Origin: Vreelandella boliviensis LC1
GTDB lineage: Bacteria > Pseudomonadota > Gammaproteobacteria > Pseudomonadales > Halomonadaceae
Direction: 5' to 3'
Assembly (NCBI RefSeq): GCF_000236035.1
Contig: NZ_JH393257.1
Location: 1,975,989 to 2,039,988 of the forward strand
DNA: 64,000 bases
Part shown: positions 1 through 9,403 of the stretch, piece after piece
Layout of the letters: each line of letters begins with the position of its first letter
Position numbering within the stretch: the stretch's first letter is position 1
The notes under the pieces: model-generated
Told to the model about the DNA's origin: nothing
Seen by the model: only the letters and a program-made list of their open reading frames with translations
Database searches by the model: none
Made by a program: the position numbers and the translations under genes

Positions 1-244
1 CGTTCGCAACGGTGACTGGATCGAACTCGACTGCGAAAGTGGTCGACTGCATCTGGAGATCAGCGACGAAGAGCTGGCCTCGCGGCTAGCCGAAAGCGAC
101 CCCACCGCAGCCTCGACGCTGATCGCCAGCCAGGGCGGCTACCGCCAGCTCTACATTGACCGGGTGCTCCAGGCGGACGAAGGCTGCGACTTCGACTTCC
201 TGGTCGGTTGTCGGGGCGCTGACGTGCCGCGACACTCGCACTGA
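1..244 (+). CDS. IlvD/Edd-family sugar-acid dehydratase, C-terminal end (partial)
   Basis: Only the last 80 or so codons are present; the reading frame starts at base 2 and stops with TGA at 242-244. The translated end has the typical IlvD/Edd tail: a VRNGDWIELDCESGRL stretch (the C-terminal swivelling domain), then GGYRQLYIDRVLQADEGCDF and a final GADVPRHSH. Family members are Fe-S dehydratases that remove water from dihydroxy acids or aldonic acids. The LY...VLQADEGCDFDFL ending is more like the aldonate (arabonate/xylonate type) dehydratases than IlvD of valine synthesis, and the neighbouring sugar genes agree with that. The exact substrate cannot be told from this fragment. It ends 20 bases before the SDR, so the two are probably co-transcribed. 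Confidence 0.8.
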   Translation, partial: VRNGDWIELDCESGRLHLEISDEELASRLAESDPTAASTLIASQGGYRQLYIDRVLQADEGCDFDFLVGCRGADVPRHSH

Positions 245-264
245 TTAGCTAAAAAGGAGGCGTG

Positions 265-1041
265 ATGACCGCCCGATTGGTCGACAAGCATATTCTGGTG
301 ACAGGGGCAGCCACCGGTATTGGCCGTGCCATTGCTGAGGCCTGCGTCCGTGAGGGTGCCAAGGTTGCCTTGCTGGATAGAGACGGCGATAGCGTTGAAC
401 GGCTGGCGGCACAGCTACGTGGCGAGGGTCATCAGGCGCAAGCAGTAGTGGCTGACATTGCTGACCGATATGCGGTGGAAGCCGCCGTAGCAAGGGCTCG
501 TAAGCTCTCCGGGCCCTTGACTACACTGATCAATAACGCAGGGATGAATGTTTTCCATGAGCCACTTGCCATGCCGGACGAGGCTTGGCAGCGCTGCTTA
601 TCGGTGGATTTGGAAGGCGCCTGGTACTGCAGCCGGGCGGTATTGCCTGATTTTCTGGAGCAGGGCGGTGGTGCCATTGTTAACATTGCCTCCACCCACA
701 GCTTCTCAATTATTCCCGGCTGTTTTCCCTACCCGGTCGCTAAGCACGGCTTGATCGGTTTGACCCGGGCACTCGGTATCGAATATGCCTCCCGTGGCGT
801 GCGGGTTAATGCCATCGCGCCAGGCTATATCGCCACCCCGGCGGTAGAGGCGCATTGGCAGACCTTTGATGACCCCGCAACGGCAAAGGCCCGCATCGAA
901 GCACTGCTGCCGCCTGGTCGGTTAGGCAAACCCGAGGAAGTGGCCATGACAGCCGTCTTTCTTGCTTCAGATGAGGCGCCCTTTATCAACGCAAGCTGCT
1001 TAACGATTGATGGAGGGCGCAGCGTGGTTTATCACGATTGA
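265..1041 (+). CDS. SDR-family oxidoreductase (sugar dehydrogenase candidate)
   Basis: Classical short-chain dehydrogenase/reductase of 258 residues. The cofactor motif TGAATGIG is at residues 13-20, NNAG at 90-93, the catalytic Ser in IASTHS near 143, and the YxxxK pair at Y156/K160. C-terminal text FINASCLTIDGG is also typical. I chose ATG 265 over GTG 262 because the strong Shine-Dalgarno GGAGG (256-260) is only one base from the GTG but four from the ATG. It follows the sugar-acid dehydratase directly, so oxidation of a sugar (for example an aldose or 2-keto-3-deoxy acid step) is a reasonable inference; the substrate is not visible. Confidence 0.85.
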   Translation: MTARLVDKHILVTGAATGIGRAIAEACVREGAKVALLDRDGDSVERLAAQLRGEGHQAQAVVADIADRYAVEAAVARARKLSGPLTTLINNAGMNVFHEPLAMPDEAWQRCLSVDLEGAWYCSRAVLPDFLEQGGGAIVNIASTHSFSIIPGCFPYPVAKHGLIGLTRALGIEYASRGVRVNAIAPGYIATPAVEAHWQTFDDPATAKARIEALLPPGRLGKPEEVAMTAVFLASDEAPFINASCLTIDGGRSVVYHD

Positions 1042-1102
1042 CGATGCGATGCTTAACTGCTTGAACACCCTGCCAGGCCTCCGCTGCTATTAATCGGTTG
1101 GC

Positions 1103-2329
1103 CTAGGCTTCTCGGACGGTTTGGCTATCTAACAGCGTCTCGCCATCGGTAGCATTCAACGTCATGGCGATCCCGCCCATGCAGGTCATATCGCGATCCC
1201 AGGCACAGCTTTCGATGCGGGTAGTGCCCTTCAGTTCAGCCACCAGAGCTTCATCAAGGGTGCTATACATGGCGGCCTGCAGGGCGTCAAAGCCGCGCAC
1301 GCCGGAACCGGTAATCAGCACCAGGTCGGGGTTGAACAGCGCCAGCACATTGGCGATACCGACGCCCAAGGCGCGACCCGCCTCGGCGTAGATTTCCTGA
1401 GCCACTGGGTCGCCTTGTAACGCCAGCTGGGTTAGCGCCTGCATCTGCTTCTCGGAAGGGTGCGCGCTGTCGCCGGAGGGGAGTTCTAGATGATTGGCGG
1501 CGGCGCGATAGAGCGCGTAGTCGCTGGCGTAGGCTTCGATACAGCCGCGCCGCCCGCAGGCGCACAGGGCGCCGTCGGGCTGATATTTGCTATGCCCAAA
1601 CTCGGCCGCGGAGCCATTGGCGCCCAGATAAGGCACGCCGTTAATCAACACCGACATGCCGATGCCGTAGCCCAACATAATGACCACCAGGTTGGGGCAG
1701 TCAGCGTAGGCGGGCTGTGCTGCCAGCACGCTGGCGATACAGTTGGCATCGTTCTCCAGTAATACGCTGCAGTGAAAACGCTCCGCTAATCGCGCCGATA
1801 TCGGTGCGTTACGAAAGCTTAACGCGGGCGACCAGATAATCGTGCCGCTTTGCGACGACACCACCCCCTGCACCGCCAAACAGATCCCCGCCAGGCGTTG
1901 AAATCCCGTCAACTGTTGAGTGCAAATAGCGCTGATCTTTTCTTCCAGCAGTACTTCCAGGTCGTTGGCACTCAATGCCAAGGTGGGCACCGCATGGTGC
2001 TCGCTATGGCGTACTTGGCCTGAAAAATCGCCCACTACCAGTTGGATCTCATTGATCGACAGCTTGATACACACCACACAGGCGGCATTCGGGTTGAGTT
2101 CGATCAAGGTTTTTGGTCGACCTCGGCCGTTGGGCCGAGGTGTTTCCGGTGGGCATTCACGGATCAACCCTTGCTGGAGGAACTCGGCGCTGATCGAGGT
2201 CACGGTGGCAGAGCTGATGCCGTTTAGTGCTCCTAGGTCGATGCGTGCTACTGACCCTTTCTCGCGCAGGGTATGAATCACTGCCAGGGTATTTTCGTGG
2301 CGGCTGGAGTCGCCGAACGGAAGGGCCAT
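1103..2329 (-). CDS. ROK-family transcriptional repressor (NagC/XylR type)
   Basis: The 408-residue protein has an N-terminal winged helix-turn-helix (about residues 12-65, including ISSATVTSISAEFLQQGLI) followed by a ROK sugar-kinase-like domain. The zinc-binding ROK signature C-x-C-G-x-x-G-C is seen as CACGRRGCIEAY, and a glycine-rich ALFNPDLVLITGSGVRG lies near the C-terminus. ROK repressors bind a sugar or sugar phosphate and release DNA. It is transcribed divergently from the ABC transporter operon starting at 2543 and convergently with the SDR. The AT-rich gap between it and the transporter contains two symmetric sites suited to be its operator. Most likely it controls the surrounding sugar genes. 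Confidence 0.88.
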   Translation of the reverse strand: MALPFGDSSRHENTLAVIHTLREKGSVARIDLGALNGISSATVTSISAEFLQQGLIRECPPETPRPNGRGRPKTLIELNPNAACVVCIKLSINEIQLVVGDFSGQVRHSEHHAVPTLALSANDLEVLLEEKISAICTQQLTGFQRLAGICLAVQGVVSSQSGTIIWSPALSFRNAPISARLAERFHCSVLLENDANCIASVLAAQPAYADCPNLVVIMLGYGIGMSVLINGVPYLGANGSAAEFGHSKYQPDGALCACGRRGCIEAYASDYALYRAAANHLELPSGDSAHPSEKQMQALTQLALQGDPVAQEIYAEAGRALGVGIANVLALFNPDLVLITGSGVRGFDALQAAMYSTLDEALVAELKGTTRIESCAWDRDMTCMGGIAMTLNATDGETLLDSQTVREA

Positions 2330-2430
2330 AGAGTCGCCATTAGCAATGAATTAGAAAGCGGTTGTTAACGATTGTTCGTCGAGCGCACTTATCGTGGGGC
2401 GTTTACGCGACGAGAAAAATGCGACCTAAG

Positions 2431-2442
2431 TTGCATATGCAA
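2431..2442. promoter_or_regulatory. 12-bp perfect palindrome in the ROK/ABC divergent gap
   Basis: TTGCATATGCAA is a perfect palindrome lying between the divergent ROK repressor gene and the sugar transporter operon, four bases upstream of a second symmetric element. It may be a regulator-binding site; which protein would bind is unknown. Confidence 0.4.
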
Positions 2443-2445
2443 ATA

Positions 2446-2472
2446 TTTATTTTAGTACCTAAAGTAAATAAA
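2446..2472. promoter_or_regulatory. Candidate ROK operator (TTTATTT-N13-AAATAAA)
   Basis: Two perfect 7-base arms, TTTATTT (2446-2452) and AAATAAA (2466-2472), are separated by 13 bases. ROK repressors such as NagC and Mlc bind AT-rich inverted repeats with TTATTT/AAATAA-like arms, so this element fits the adjacent repressor. It sits 70-97 bases before the transporter ATG, a sensible operator position. Confidence 0.5.
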
Positions 2473-2542
2473 ACAGCACGCTACAAAAAATTCAATATTG
2501 GCAAGACCTGCACATATAACAACAGCAATAAACAGGTGGCTC

Positions 2543-4054
2543 ATGCTCTTATCAGCGCGGCAAATCTGCCGCTCTTTCGGCGAAAACCAGGTGTTATTCG
2601 ACGTTGATCTCGACCTGCAGGCGGGGGAAGTACACGCTCTGCTGGGTGAGAACGGCGCCGGTAAATCGACCCTGGTTAAAATCCTTGCTGGTTATCTTCG
2701 TCCTACCTCGGGCGAAGTGTTGCTCAACGGCAAGCAGCAGCATTACCGTTCAAGCGGCGAGGCAGAGGCCGACGGTGTGGTCATGATTCACCAGGAACTG
2801 GCGTTGGCAGAACAACTGAGTGCGGAAGAGAACATTTTCTTGGGCCGCGAACTGCGCCGTGGGCCGTTTTTGGATCGGTGTGCCATGCGGGAGCAAAGCC
2901 GGGCGGCGCTGGCGGAGCTTGAAACCCACGTTGACCCACGCGCCCGAGTAAAAGACTTAAGCACCTCTGATCAGCAAATGGTGGAAATTGCCAAGGCAAT
3001 CACCCGCGATGTACGCGTGCTGATTATGGATGAGCCCACTGCCACGCTTACCGAAAACGAAGTCAAGGTACTGTTCGAACTGATCGCTCGCCTGCGTCAG
3101 CGGGGCGTGGCGATTCTGTATATCTCCCACAAGCTGCGTGAAATTGAGCAGATTGCCGACCGCGTGACGGTACTACGCGACGGCCACTTGGTTGACAGCG
3201 GCCCAATGGCCGGGCGCAGCAAAGAGGAGCTGGCACGGCTGATGGTGGGCCGGGAAATTGACGAGATGTATCCGCCGCGTACGCATTTGGCGGCTGATGC
3301 GCCGGTAGTGCTGGAAGCGCGGGACATGGTGGTGCCTGGCGCGGTCAAGCAGGCCAGCTTTACCCTGCGCCGGGGCGAAGTATTGGGGTTTGGCGGCATC
3401 GTTGGCGCCGGTCGCACCGCGCTGATCGAAGCAGTGCTGGGCTTGCGCGGTAAAAGTGCTGGCCAAGTGCTACGCAACGGCCAGCCGGTGCTGTTGAAAA
3501 ATTTGCGCGATGCGGTGCACCAGCGGATTGCCTACCTAACGGAAGACCGTAAAGGCAAAGGTCTGGTGCTCAATATGGATCTGCGCTCCAACGTTACCCT
3601 GCTCAATTTACGCGCTCACTGTCACCCGCTGATTGACCGCCGCCGCGAAGAGCAAGCCTACCAGCAGGCCATTCAGCGTTTTGATATCCGCCTGCGTACG
3701 GCGGCACGCACTGCCGCGGAGCTTTCCGGCGGCAACCAGCAGAAGCTGCTGCTCGCCAAGGTAATGTCCATCGACCCCGAAGTCGTGATTATCAACGAGC
3801 CGACTCGCGGTATTGATGTAGGCACCAAGCACCAGATCTATCACTTTATCCATGAGCTTACCGAAGCGGGTTGCTCGGTGATATTGATCTCATCAGAAAT
3901 GGGCGAGCTGATCGGCCTTTCTCACCGGGTAGCGGTCATGTGCGCAGGCGTACTCACTGGGGTGCTTGAAGGAGAGCAGATTAATGAGCACGAAATTATG
4001 CAGTACGCATCCGGCATTAAGGGAGTAGGGGTCGATGAGCAGCGTTATGGCTAA
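2543..4054 (+). CDS. Sugar ABC transporter, ATP-binding protein (RbsA/MglA type)
   Basis: A 503-residue tandem ATPase. The first half has Walker [10 protein letters not shown] at residues 35-43, a signature-like [16 protein letters not shown] and Walker [12 protein letters not shown]. The second half has the degenerate GGIVGAGRT typical of RbsA-type second domains, [13 protein letters not shown], and [14 protein letters not shown]. It would energise import of a monosaccharide or polyol. The ATG at 2543 is preferred to an upstream TTG at 2498 because family homology begins at [11 protein letters not shown] and an AGGTGG lies just upstream. The downstream permease gene overlaps its end by 20 bases, so the two are likely translationally coupled. 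Confidence 0.93.
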   Translation: MLLSARQICRSFGENQVLFDVDLDLQAGEVHALLGENGAGKSTLVKILAGYLRPTSGEVLLNGKQQHYRSSGEAEADGVVMIHQELALAEQLSAEENIFLGRELRRGPFLDRCAMREQSRAALAELETHVDPRARVKDLSTSDQQMVEIAKAITRDVRVLIMDEPTATLTENEVKVLFELIARLRQRGVAILYISHKLREIEQIADRVTVLRDGHLVDSGPMAGRSKEELARLMVGREIDEMYPPRTHLAADAPVVLEARDMVVPGAVKQASFTLRRGEVLGFGGIVGAGRTALIEAVLGLRGKSAGQVLRNGQPVLLKNLRDAVHQRIAYLTEDRKGKGLVLNMDLRSNVTLLNLRAHCHPLIDRRREEQAYQQAIQRFDIRLRTAARTAAELSGGNQQKLLLAKVMSIDPEVVIINEPTRGIDVGTKHQIYHFIHELTEAGCSVILISSEMGELIGLSHRVAVMCAGVLTGVLEGEQINEHEIMQYASGIKGVGVDEQRYG

Positions 4055-5072
4055 TAACAAAACGACTAACAAAGCAGCTAACACAACCACCCGGCCAAAG
4101 GGCTTCTCTATAGACCTCAAAACCTGGGGGCCTTTCATCGCTCTGCTGGTGCTGGCACTACTGGGGGTGCTGATCAATCCGGCCTTTTTGGGGCTGGATA
4201 ACCTCTCGAATATGCTCACCCGCAGCGCCTTTATCGGCATTATCGCCATCGGCGCTACCTTTGTGATTACCGCCGGTGGGTTGGATCTTTCGGTCGGGGC
4301 AATGGCGGCCTTTATTGCCGGGGTGATGATCATTCTGATGAATAGCCTTGTCGAGCAATTTGGCGCGGGGCTAACCACCGTGCTGCTCGGCGTGGGCGCC
4401 TCACTGCTGCTCGGGCTGTGCGCTGGCTTTATTAACGGCATGGTCACCACCAAAGGTAAAATCGAAGCCTTTATCGTCACCCTCGGCACCATGGGGATTT
4501 ACCGCTCTCTGGTCACTTATCTGGCCGATGGCGGCACCCTGACCCTGGATTGGGCGGTGCGCGATATCTATCGCCCGGTCTATTACGGCAGCTTTCTGGG
4601 CATCACCATTCCGGTCTGGGTGTTTCTGGCGGTCGCCGTTATTGGCTACATCCTGCTTAACTACACCCGCTTCGGACGTTACTGCTTTGCCATCGGCTCC
4701 AATGAAAAAGTCGCCGAATACAGCGCCATTCACGTGGATCGTATCAAGACCATGACCTACATGCTGCAAGGCGTGTGTGTGGCCTTGGCGACGATTATTT
4801 ATGTGCCGAGACTGGGCTCTGCCTCGGGGGCTACCGGGGTGCTCTGGGAGTTGGAGGCGATTGCCGCGGTGATCATCGGTGGCACCATGCTCAAGGGCGG
4901 CCATGGGCGCATCTGGGGCACGGTGGTGGGCGCCATCATGCTCACTATGATCGGCAATATTCTCAATTTGACCGACGCCATCTCTAATTATCTCAACGGA
5001 ACGGTGCAGGGGATCATCATCATTGTGGCGGTCTACCTACAGCGTGCCTCATGGAGGAAAACAGCGCCATAG
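4035..5072 (+). CDS. Sugar ABC transporter permease (RbsC type)
   Basis: A 345-residue polytopic membrane protein of the BPD_transp_2 family. After a short polar, Thr/Asn/Lys-rich N-terminus there are about nine or ten hydrophobic segments beginning at [16 protein letters not shown]. The family-typical [16 protein letters not shown] segment follows the first helices, and [21 protein letters not shown] near the C-terminus is the EAA-like coupling region. The start overlaps the ATPase gene. An in-frame ATG at 4047 is an alternative start. It forms the membrane channel with the ATPase and the binding protein encoded downstream. Confidence 0.93.
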   Translation: MSSVMANNKTTNKAANTTTRPKGFSIDLKTWGPFIALLVLALLGVLINPAFLGLDNLSNMLTRSAFIGIIAIGATFVITAGGLDLSVGAMAAFIAGVMIILMNSLVEQFGAGLTTVLLGVGASLLLGLCAGFINGMVTTKGKIEAFIVTLGTMGIYRSLVTYLADGGTLTLDWAVRDIYRPVYYGSFLGITIPVWVFLAVAVIGYILLNYTRFGRYCFAIGSNEKVAEYSAIHVDRIKTMTYMLQGVCVALATIIYVPRLGSASGATGVLWELEAIAAVIIGGTMLKGGHGRIWGTVVGAIMLTMIGNILNLTDAISNYLNGTVQGIIIIVAVYLQRASWRKTAP

Positions 5073-5177
5073 GGTCAAAGGAGGCCAGAACGGAAGACAA
5101 GAATGGAAGAAAGGGTAGTCATCAACCCATACAAGCGACGGCAACATAACAAATACAAACACGAAAGGAGCATTAAC

Positions 5178-6143
5178 ATGCCAACCATCAAAACAGCAGT
5201 GGCGACTTTTGCCGCCACGGCAGCACTCACGACAGCAGTAGGGTTTTCAAGCGCCGCTGTTGCCCAGGAGTACACCATTGGTGTATCCATTCCCGCCGCC
5301 ACCCATGGCTGGACAGGCGGGGTTAACTACCACGCCGAAGAGGCCAAAAAACGCCTCGAAGCGCTCTATCCCGATATTGAAATCACCATCTCCACCGCGG
5401 GTACAGCCGGTGAGCAGGCCAATGACCTGGAAGACCTGGTATCGCTGCGCAATATCGATGCGCTGGTGGTGCTGCCGTTTGAGTCTGGCCCACTGACGGA
5501 TCCTGTGCGCCGTGTGAAAGACTCGGGTGTATTTGTCACCGTGGTGGATCGTGGTCTTAATCAAGAAGGCATCGAGGATCTCTACGTAGCAGGTAACAAC
5601 CACGAATTAGGTCGCGTATCTGGCGAGTACATCCGTGAGCGCCTGGATGGTGAAGGCGACATTGTGGTGCTGCGCGGCATACCCACCGTGATTGACGACG
5701 AGCGGGTGCAAGGTTTCCAGGAAGCCATCGAAGGCTCCGACGTCAATATCCTCGATATGCAGCACGCCAACTGGAATCGCGACGATGGCTTTGAAGTGAT
5801 GCAGGACTACCTGGCGCGCTTCGACAAAATCGACGCCGTATGGGCCCAGGATGACGACATCGCCCTCGGCGTCATCGAAGCGGTGCGTCAGGCCGATCGT
5901 GAAGACGAGCTGTTTATCGTCGGCGGCGCAGGCATGAAGGACATCATCAAGCGAGTAATGGACGGCGACGAGCTGGTGCCGGTAGACGTGTTATATCCGC
6001 CCGCCATGATCGCCACCGCTATGGATCTGACCGTGCAGCACTTTGTCTCCAACGGCCCGGTGCTGGGCGAGTACATTCTGGGCTCGCCGCTGATCACCCA
6101 AGAGAACGCCGAGCAGTACTACTTCCCCGACTCGCCGTTCTAA
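5178..6143 (+). CDS. Periplasmic sugar-binding protein (type I, RbsB/Peripla_BP_4 fold)
   Basis: A 321-residue exported solute-binding protein. A signal peptide is visible at residues 1-30 (MPTIKTAVATFAATAALTTA then a small-residue AVAQ cleavage region). The mature protein begins EYTIGVSIPAATHGWTGG and contains DALVVLPFESGPL and VWAQDDDIALGVIEA, typical of the ribose-binding fold. The start at 5178 is set by AAAGGAG at 5164-5170 and by the signal peptide; an in-frame ATG at 5103 would add a charged extension before the signal peptide and is unlikely. It captures the substrate for the preceding permease. Ligand unknown. Confidence 0.92.
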   Translation: MPTIKTAVATFAATAALTTAVGFSSAAVAQEYTIGVSIPAATHGWTGGVNYHAEEAKKRLEALYPDIEITISTAGTAGEQANDLEDLVSLRNIDALVVLPFESGPLTDPVRRVKDSGVFVTVVDRGLNQEGIEDLYVAGNNHELGRVSGEYIRERLDGEGDIVVLRGIPTVIDDERVQGFQEAIEGSDVNILDMQHANWNRDDGFEVMQDYLARFDKIDAVWAQDDDIALGVIEAVRQADREDELFIVGGAGMKDIIKRVMDGDELVPVDVLYPPAMIATAMDLTVQHFVSNGPVLGEYILGSPLITQENAEQYYFPDSPF

Positions 6144-6186
6144 ACACGGTCTGATCGCGTACTGATAACAAGTACTAATAAATAGA

Positions 6187-6216
6187 CGCGGGTAAAAAGG
6201 AATCCTCCCACCCGCG
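6187..6216. repeat. Inverted repeat between binding protein and isomerase genes
   Basis: CGCGGGT (6187-6193) and ACCCGCG (6210-6216) can form a 7-bp stem around a 16-base loop. No U-run follows, so a classical terminator is unlikely. It may stabilise the abundant binding-protein mRNA or reduce read-through into the enzyme genes downstream. Confidence 0.4.
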
Positions 6217-6257
6217 CCTATCTACGCAATTAATCAATGCTTTAGTGAGAGAGTCCT

Positions 6258-7310
6258 ATGAACACAATCAAAGGGCCAGCGCTCTTTCTCGCCCAATTCG
6301 CCGGTGACGAAGCCCCGTTTAATAGCCTCGACAGCATTGCTGCCTGGGCAGCGGGGCTTGGCTATCAGGGCGTGCAGATCCCCAGTTGGGATGCGCGCAT
6401 GATCGATTTAAAACGTGCCGCCGAGAGCGCCACGTATTGCGATGAGATTAAGGGCACCCTGGCCGAACACGGCTTGGCGCTTACCGAACTCTCCACCCAC
6501 CTGCAGGGCCAGTTAGTCGCGGTGCATCCGGTTTACGACGAGATGTTCGATGGCTTCGCGGTTCCTGAGGTTCGCGGTAACCCCAAGGCGCGCCAGGAGT
6601 GGGCGGTGGATCAGCTTAAGCTGGCCGCCAAGGCGTCGCAAAACCTGGGCCTTACCGATCATGGTACTTTTTCCGGGTCGCTGGCGTGGCCATTTATCTA
6701 CCCCTGGCCCCAGCGCCCGACGGGCTTGATCGACACCGCCTTTGACGAACTGGCCAAACGCTGGCGGCCGATTTTGGACGCCTTTGACGAAGCGGGGGTG
6801 AACCTCTGCTACGAGATTCATCCCGGCGAAGACCTCCACGACGGCATCACCTTCGAGATGTTCCTGGAGCGGGTTGGCCACCATCCGCGCTGCCACATCC
6901 TCTACGACCCCAGCCACCTGATTCTGCAGCAGCTCGACTACCGCGGCTTTCTGGACGTCTATCGCGACCACATTCAAATGTTCCACGTTAAGGACGCGGA
7001 GTTTAATCCCAGCCCCAAGCAGGGCGTTTACTCGGGCTATCAGTCATGGACGGAGCGCGCGGGACGCTTCCGCTCCCTGGGCGATGGCCAGATCGACTTC
7101 AAGTCGATTTTCTCCTGGATGGCGGCCAACGACTACCACGGTTGGGCGGTGCTGGAGTGGGAGTGCTGCTTAAAGCACCCGGAAGTCGGTGCCCGTGAAG
7201 GCGCAACTTTTATTCGCGACCACATTATTGAGGTGACCGAGCGGGCATTTGACGACTTTGCCGACGGTGGCTCTGACGAGGCCGCCAACCGCCGCATTCT
7301 GGGTCTTTAA
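6258..7310 (+). CDS. Sugar isomerase/epimerase family protein (AP-endonuclease-2-like TIM barrel)
   Basis: A 350-residue member of the xylose-isomerase-like/AP-endonuclease-2 TIM-barrel family. Metal-ligand type motifs are visible: NLCYEIHPGE (Glu and His on the barrel), HILYDPSHLILQ, FHVKDAEF and WAVLEWECC near the end. Such proteins isomerise, epimerise or dehydrate sugars and inositols and are often paired with Gfo/Idh/MocA dehydrogenases, as here (35 bases to the next start). That pairing suggests a route through a keto-sugar intermediate. The family is too broad for a substrate call. Confidence 0.85.
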   Translation: MNTIKGPALFLAQFAGDEAPFNSLDSIAAWAAGLGYQGVQIPSWDARMIDLKRAAESATYCDEIKGTLAEHGLALTELSTHLQGQLVAVHPVYDEMFDGFAVPEVRGNPKARQEWAVDQLKLAAKASQNLGLTDHGTFSGSLAWPFIYPWPQRPTGLIDTAFDELAKRWRPILDAFDEAGVNLCYEIHPGEDLHDGITFEMFLERVGHHPRCHILYDPSHLILQQLDYRGFLDVYRDHIQMFHVKDAEFNPSPKQGVYSGYQSWTERAGRFRSLGDGQIDFKSIFSWMAANDYHGWAVLEWECCLKHPEVGAREGATFIRDHIIEVTERAFDDFADGGSDEAANRRILGL

Positions 7311-7345
7311 GAACGGACCTCCATTAGACGACAGGACAACGCGAC

Positions 7346-8509
7346 ATGAACACTCAACACGACACCCCGCGTCGGCTCCGCCTGGGCATGGTGGGCGGCG
7401 GCCAGGGCGCGTTTATTGGCGGGGTGCACCGCATCGCCGCCCGGTTGGATGACCACTACGAGCTGGTGGCCGGGGCCTTTGCTTCAGACCCTGAGCGCAG
7501 CCGGGCCGCCGCGGCGGAACTACACGTGGCTGCCGATCGCGCCTACCCCGACTACCAAACCATGGCTGAGGCGGAGCGCAAGCGGTCAGATGCCATTGAT
7601 GTGGTCGCTATTGTCACTCCCAATCATGTGCATTTCGATGCGGCGCGCACCTTTCTTGAAGCGGGCTTTCACGTGATCTGTGATAAGCCGATGACGATCA
7701 CCCTGGAAGAGGCGCAAACCCTTGCCGAGCTGGTGGAACGCACGGGGCTGTTCTTCGGTTTAACCCATAACTACTCCGGCTACTCTCTGGTTCGCCAGGC
7801 GCGAGAAATGGTGGCCAATGGCGAGCTTGGCGAGCTGCGTGTGGTGCAGGTGGAGTACCCGCAGGACTGGCTCTCCACCCGGCTGGAAGAGAGCGGTGTG
7901 AAGCAGGCCGAGTGGCGCACTGACCCCAAACGCAGCGGCCCGGCGGGCTGTTTGGGAGATATTGGCACCCACGCCTATCATCTGGCGCGCTATGTGACCG
8001 GATTGGAGCTTGAGTCGCTCGCCGCCGATATGCACACCTTTGTGGACGGCCGAGCGCTGGATGACAACGTGCATATGCTGCTGCGCTTCAAAGGCGGTGC
8101 ACGGGGCATGCTGTGGTCGAGCCAGGTGGCGCCGGGTAACGAAAACGGCCTGCAGCTACGTGTTTACGGTAGCCAGGGTGGTCTCTCTTGGCGCCAGGAG
8201 TCCCCCAACCAATTGGTGCATTCACCGCTGGGCGAGCCGTCGCGGATTTTAACCCGCAATGGCCCGGGTATAGGTGAAGCTGCGATGGCAGCAGCGCGCA
8301 TTCCCGCGGGGCATCCAGAAGGCTATCTCGAAGCCTTTGCCCAGCTCTACCGCGATTTCGCGGTGCAGATCCGCGCCCATCAAAACGCTGGAAACGTAGA
8401 TGCGCTCGCTGTGCCAACGCCGGGGGTGGCCGACGGCGTTGACGGCCTGAGGTTTATCACCCGCGCGCTGGCTTCGTCCGCTGCCGGTGGGCAGTGGGTG
8501 GACGTTTAG
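7346..8509 (+). CDS. Gfo/Idh/MocA-family oxidoreductase
   Basis: A 387-residue NAD(P)-dependent sugar or cyclitol oxidoreductase. The N-terminal Rossmann motif is [12 protein letters not shown] (about residues 14-25); the catalytic Lys is in CDKPMT (K114); the substrate-domain motif GDIGTHAYH spans 204-212 with the usual Asp and His. This subgroup oxidises or reduces a ring hydroxyl of a sugar, glycoside or inositol. It lies between the isomerase and an SDR in the same orientation with short gaps, so it is probably one operon step. Substrate unknown. Confidence 0.88.
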   Translation: MNTQHDTPRRLRLGMVGGGQGAFIGGVHRIAARLDDHYELVAGAFASDPERSRAAAAELHVAADRAYPDYQTMAEAERKRSDAIDVVAIVTPNHVHFDAARTFLEAGFHVICDKPMTITLEEAQTLAELVERTGLFFGLTHNYSGYSLVRQAREMVANGELGELRVVQVEYPQDWLSTRLEESGVKQAEWRTDPKRSGPAGCLGDIGTHAYHLARYVTGLELESLAADMHTFVDGRALDDNVHMLLRFKGGARGMLWSSQVAPGNENGLQLRVYGSQGGLSWRQESPNQLVHSPLGEPSRILTRNGPGIGEAAMAAARIPAGHPEGYLEAFAQLYRDFAVQIRAHQNAGNVDALAVPTPGVADGVDGLRFITRALASSAAGGQWVDV

Positions 8510-8560
8510 CCGAGGCAGATGGGGTTCTTGAATAACAATAAAGCGGCGTAGGAATCGAAT

Positions 8561-9331
8561 ATGAATCAACAATTAGCGCGATACGCGAGCCTAGAGCAGC
8601 GAGTGGTCTTTATTACCGGCGGCGGCAGCGGCATTGGGGCTTCGCTGACTCGCGCGTTTCATTATCAGGACGCTCGGGTGGTGTTCGTCGATATTAATGA
8701 CACCGCCAGCGAAGCATTGGTCGATGAACTCCGCGCCGATACCGGCGTGGCACCGCGTTACCACCACTGCGACATCCGCGACGTGGCCAGCCTGCAGAAG
8801 GTTATCGCCGATACCGGCCAAAACGTCGGGCCTATTCACACCCTGGTCAACAATGCCGCCAGCGACGACCGACACGACTGGCGGGAGGTGGATGTGGCCT
8901 ATTGGGACGAACGTATGTCGCTCAACCTGCGGCCGATGTTCTTTGCCGCCCAGGCGGCGGCTGAACAGATGATCGAGGCAGGCGGGGGATCGATTATCAA
9001 TTTTGGCTCGGTCAGCGTGCAGATGGCGCTGGGTGGGTTACCCGCTTATGTCACCGCCAAAGCGGCGGCCCACGGCCTGACCCGCAGCCTGGCCCGGGAG
9101 CTGGGTGAGTACAACATCCGCGTAAATACCCTGGTACCCGGTTCGGTGATGACCGAGCGCCAGCTCGAAAAATGGATTAGTCCCGAGGACGAAGTCGCCA
9201 TTCAACAACGCCAGTGCCTAAAAATGCGCTTGGAAGCCCAGCATATTGCCCCCGCCGTGCTGTTCTTAGCCAGTTCTGAAAGCCAAGCGATCACCGGGCA
9301 GGCGTTAGCGGTGGATGGGGGATGGGCTTAG
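8561..9331 (+). CDS. SDR-family oxidoreductase
   Basis: A 256-residue classical SDR: cofactor motif TGGGSGIG at residues 19-26, NNAAS from residue 97, catalytic Ser in NFGSVS (S150), and Y163-VTA-K167. The C-terminal ITGQALAVDGGWA is standard. A TAGGAA Shine-Dalgarno lies just before the ATG. It is the last gene of the sugar locus and only distantly like the SDR at 265, so it probably acts on a different intermediate. Confidence 0.87.
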   Translation: MNQQLARYASLEQRVVFITGGGSGIGASLTRAFHYQDARVVFVDINDTASEALVDELRADTGVAPRYHHCDIRDVASLQKVIADTGQNVGPIHTLVNNAASDDRHDWREVDVAYWDERMSLNLRPMFFAAQAAAEQMIEAGGGSIINFGSVSVQMALGGLPAYVTAKAAAHGLTRSLARELGEYNIRVNTLVPGSVMTERQLEKWISPEDEVAIQQRQCLKMRLEAQHIAPAVLFLASSESQAITGQALAVDGGWA

Positions 9332-9403
9332 GGGACGGCCGCTATGGCGTAACCCATCGATTTGCGTGATGATTTGATCCTTGCCCCCAACAAGGATTTT
9401 TCG

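Noticed and set aside
4401..4904. Long minus-strand open frame within the sugar permease gene
   Set aside because: It is antisense to a clear RbsC-type permease, low in complexity (many His/Gly/Asp) and without a start signal; a shadow of the real gene.
5077..5084. Strong Shine-Dalgarno AAAGGAGG after the permease stop
   Set aside because: No start codon lies at a usable distance, and the binding-protein gene has its own AAAGGAG at 5164-5170; probably a chance match or a leftover of an earlier start.
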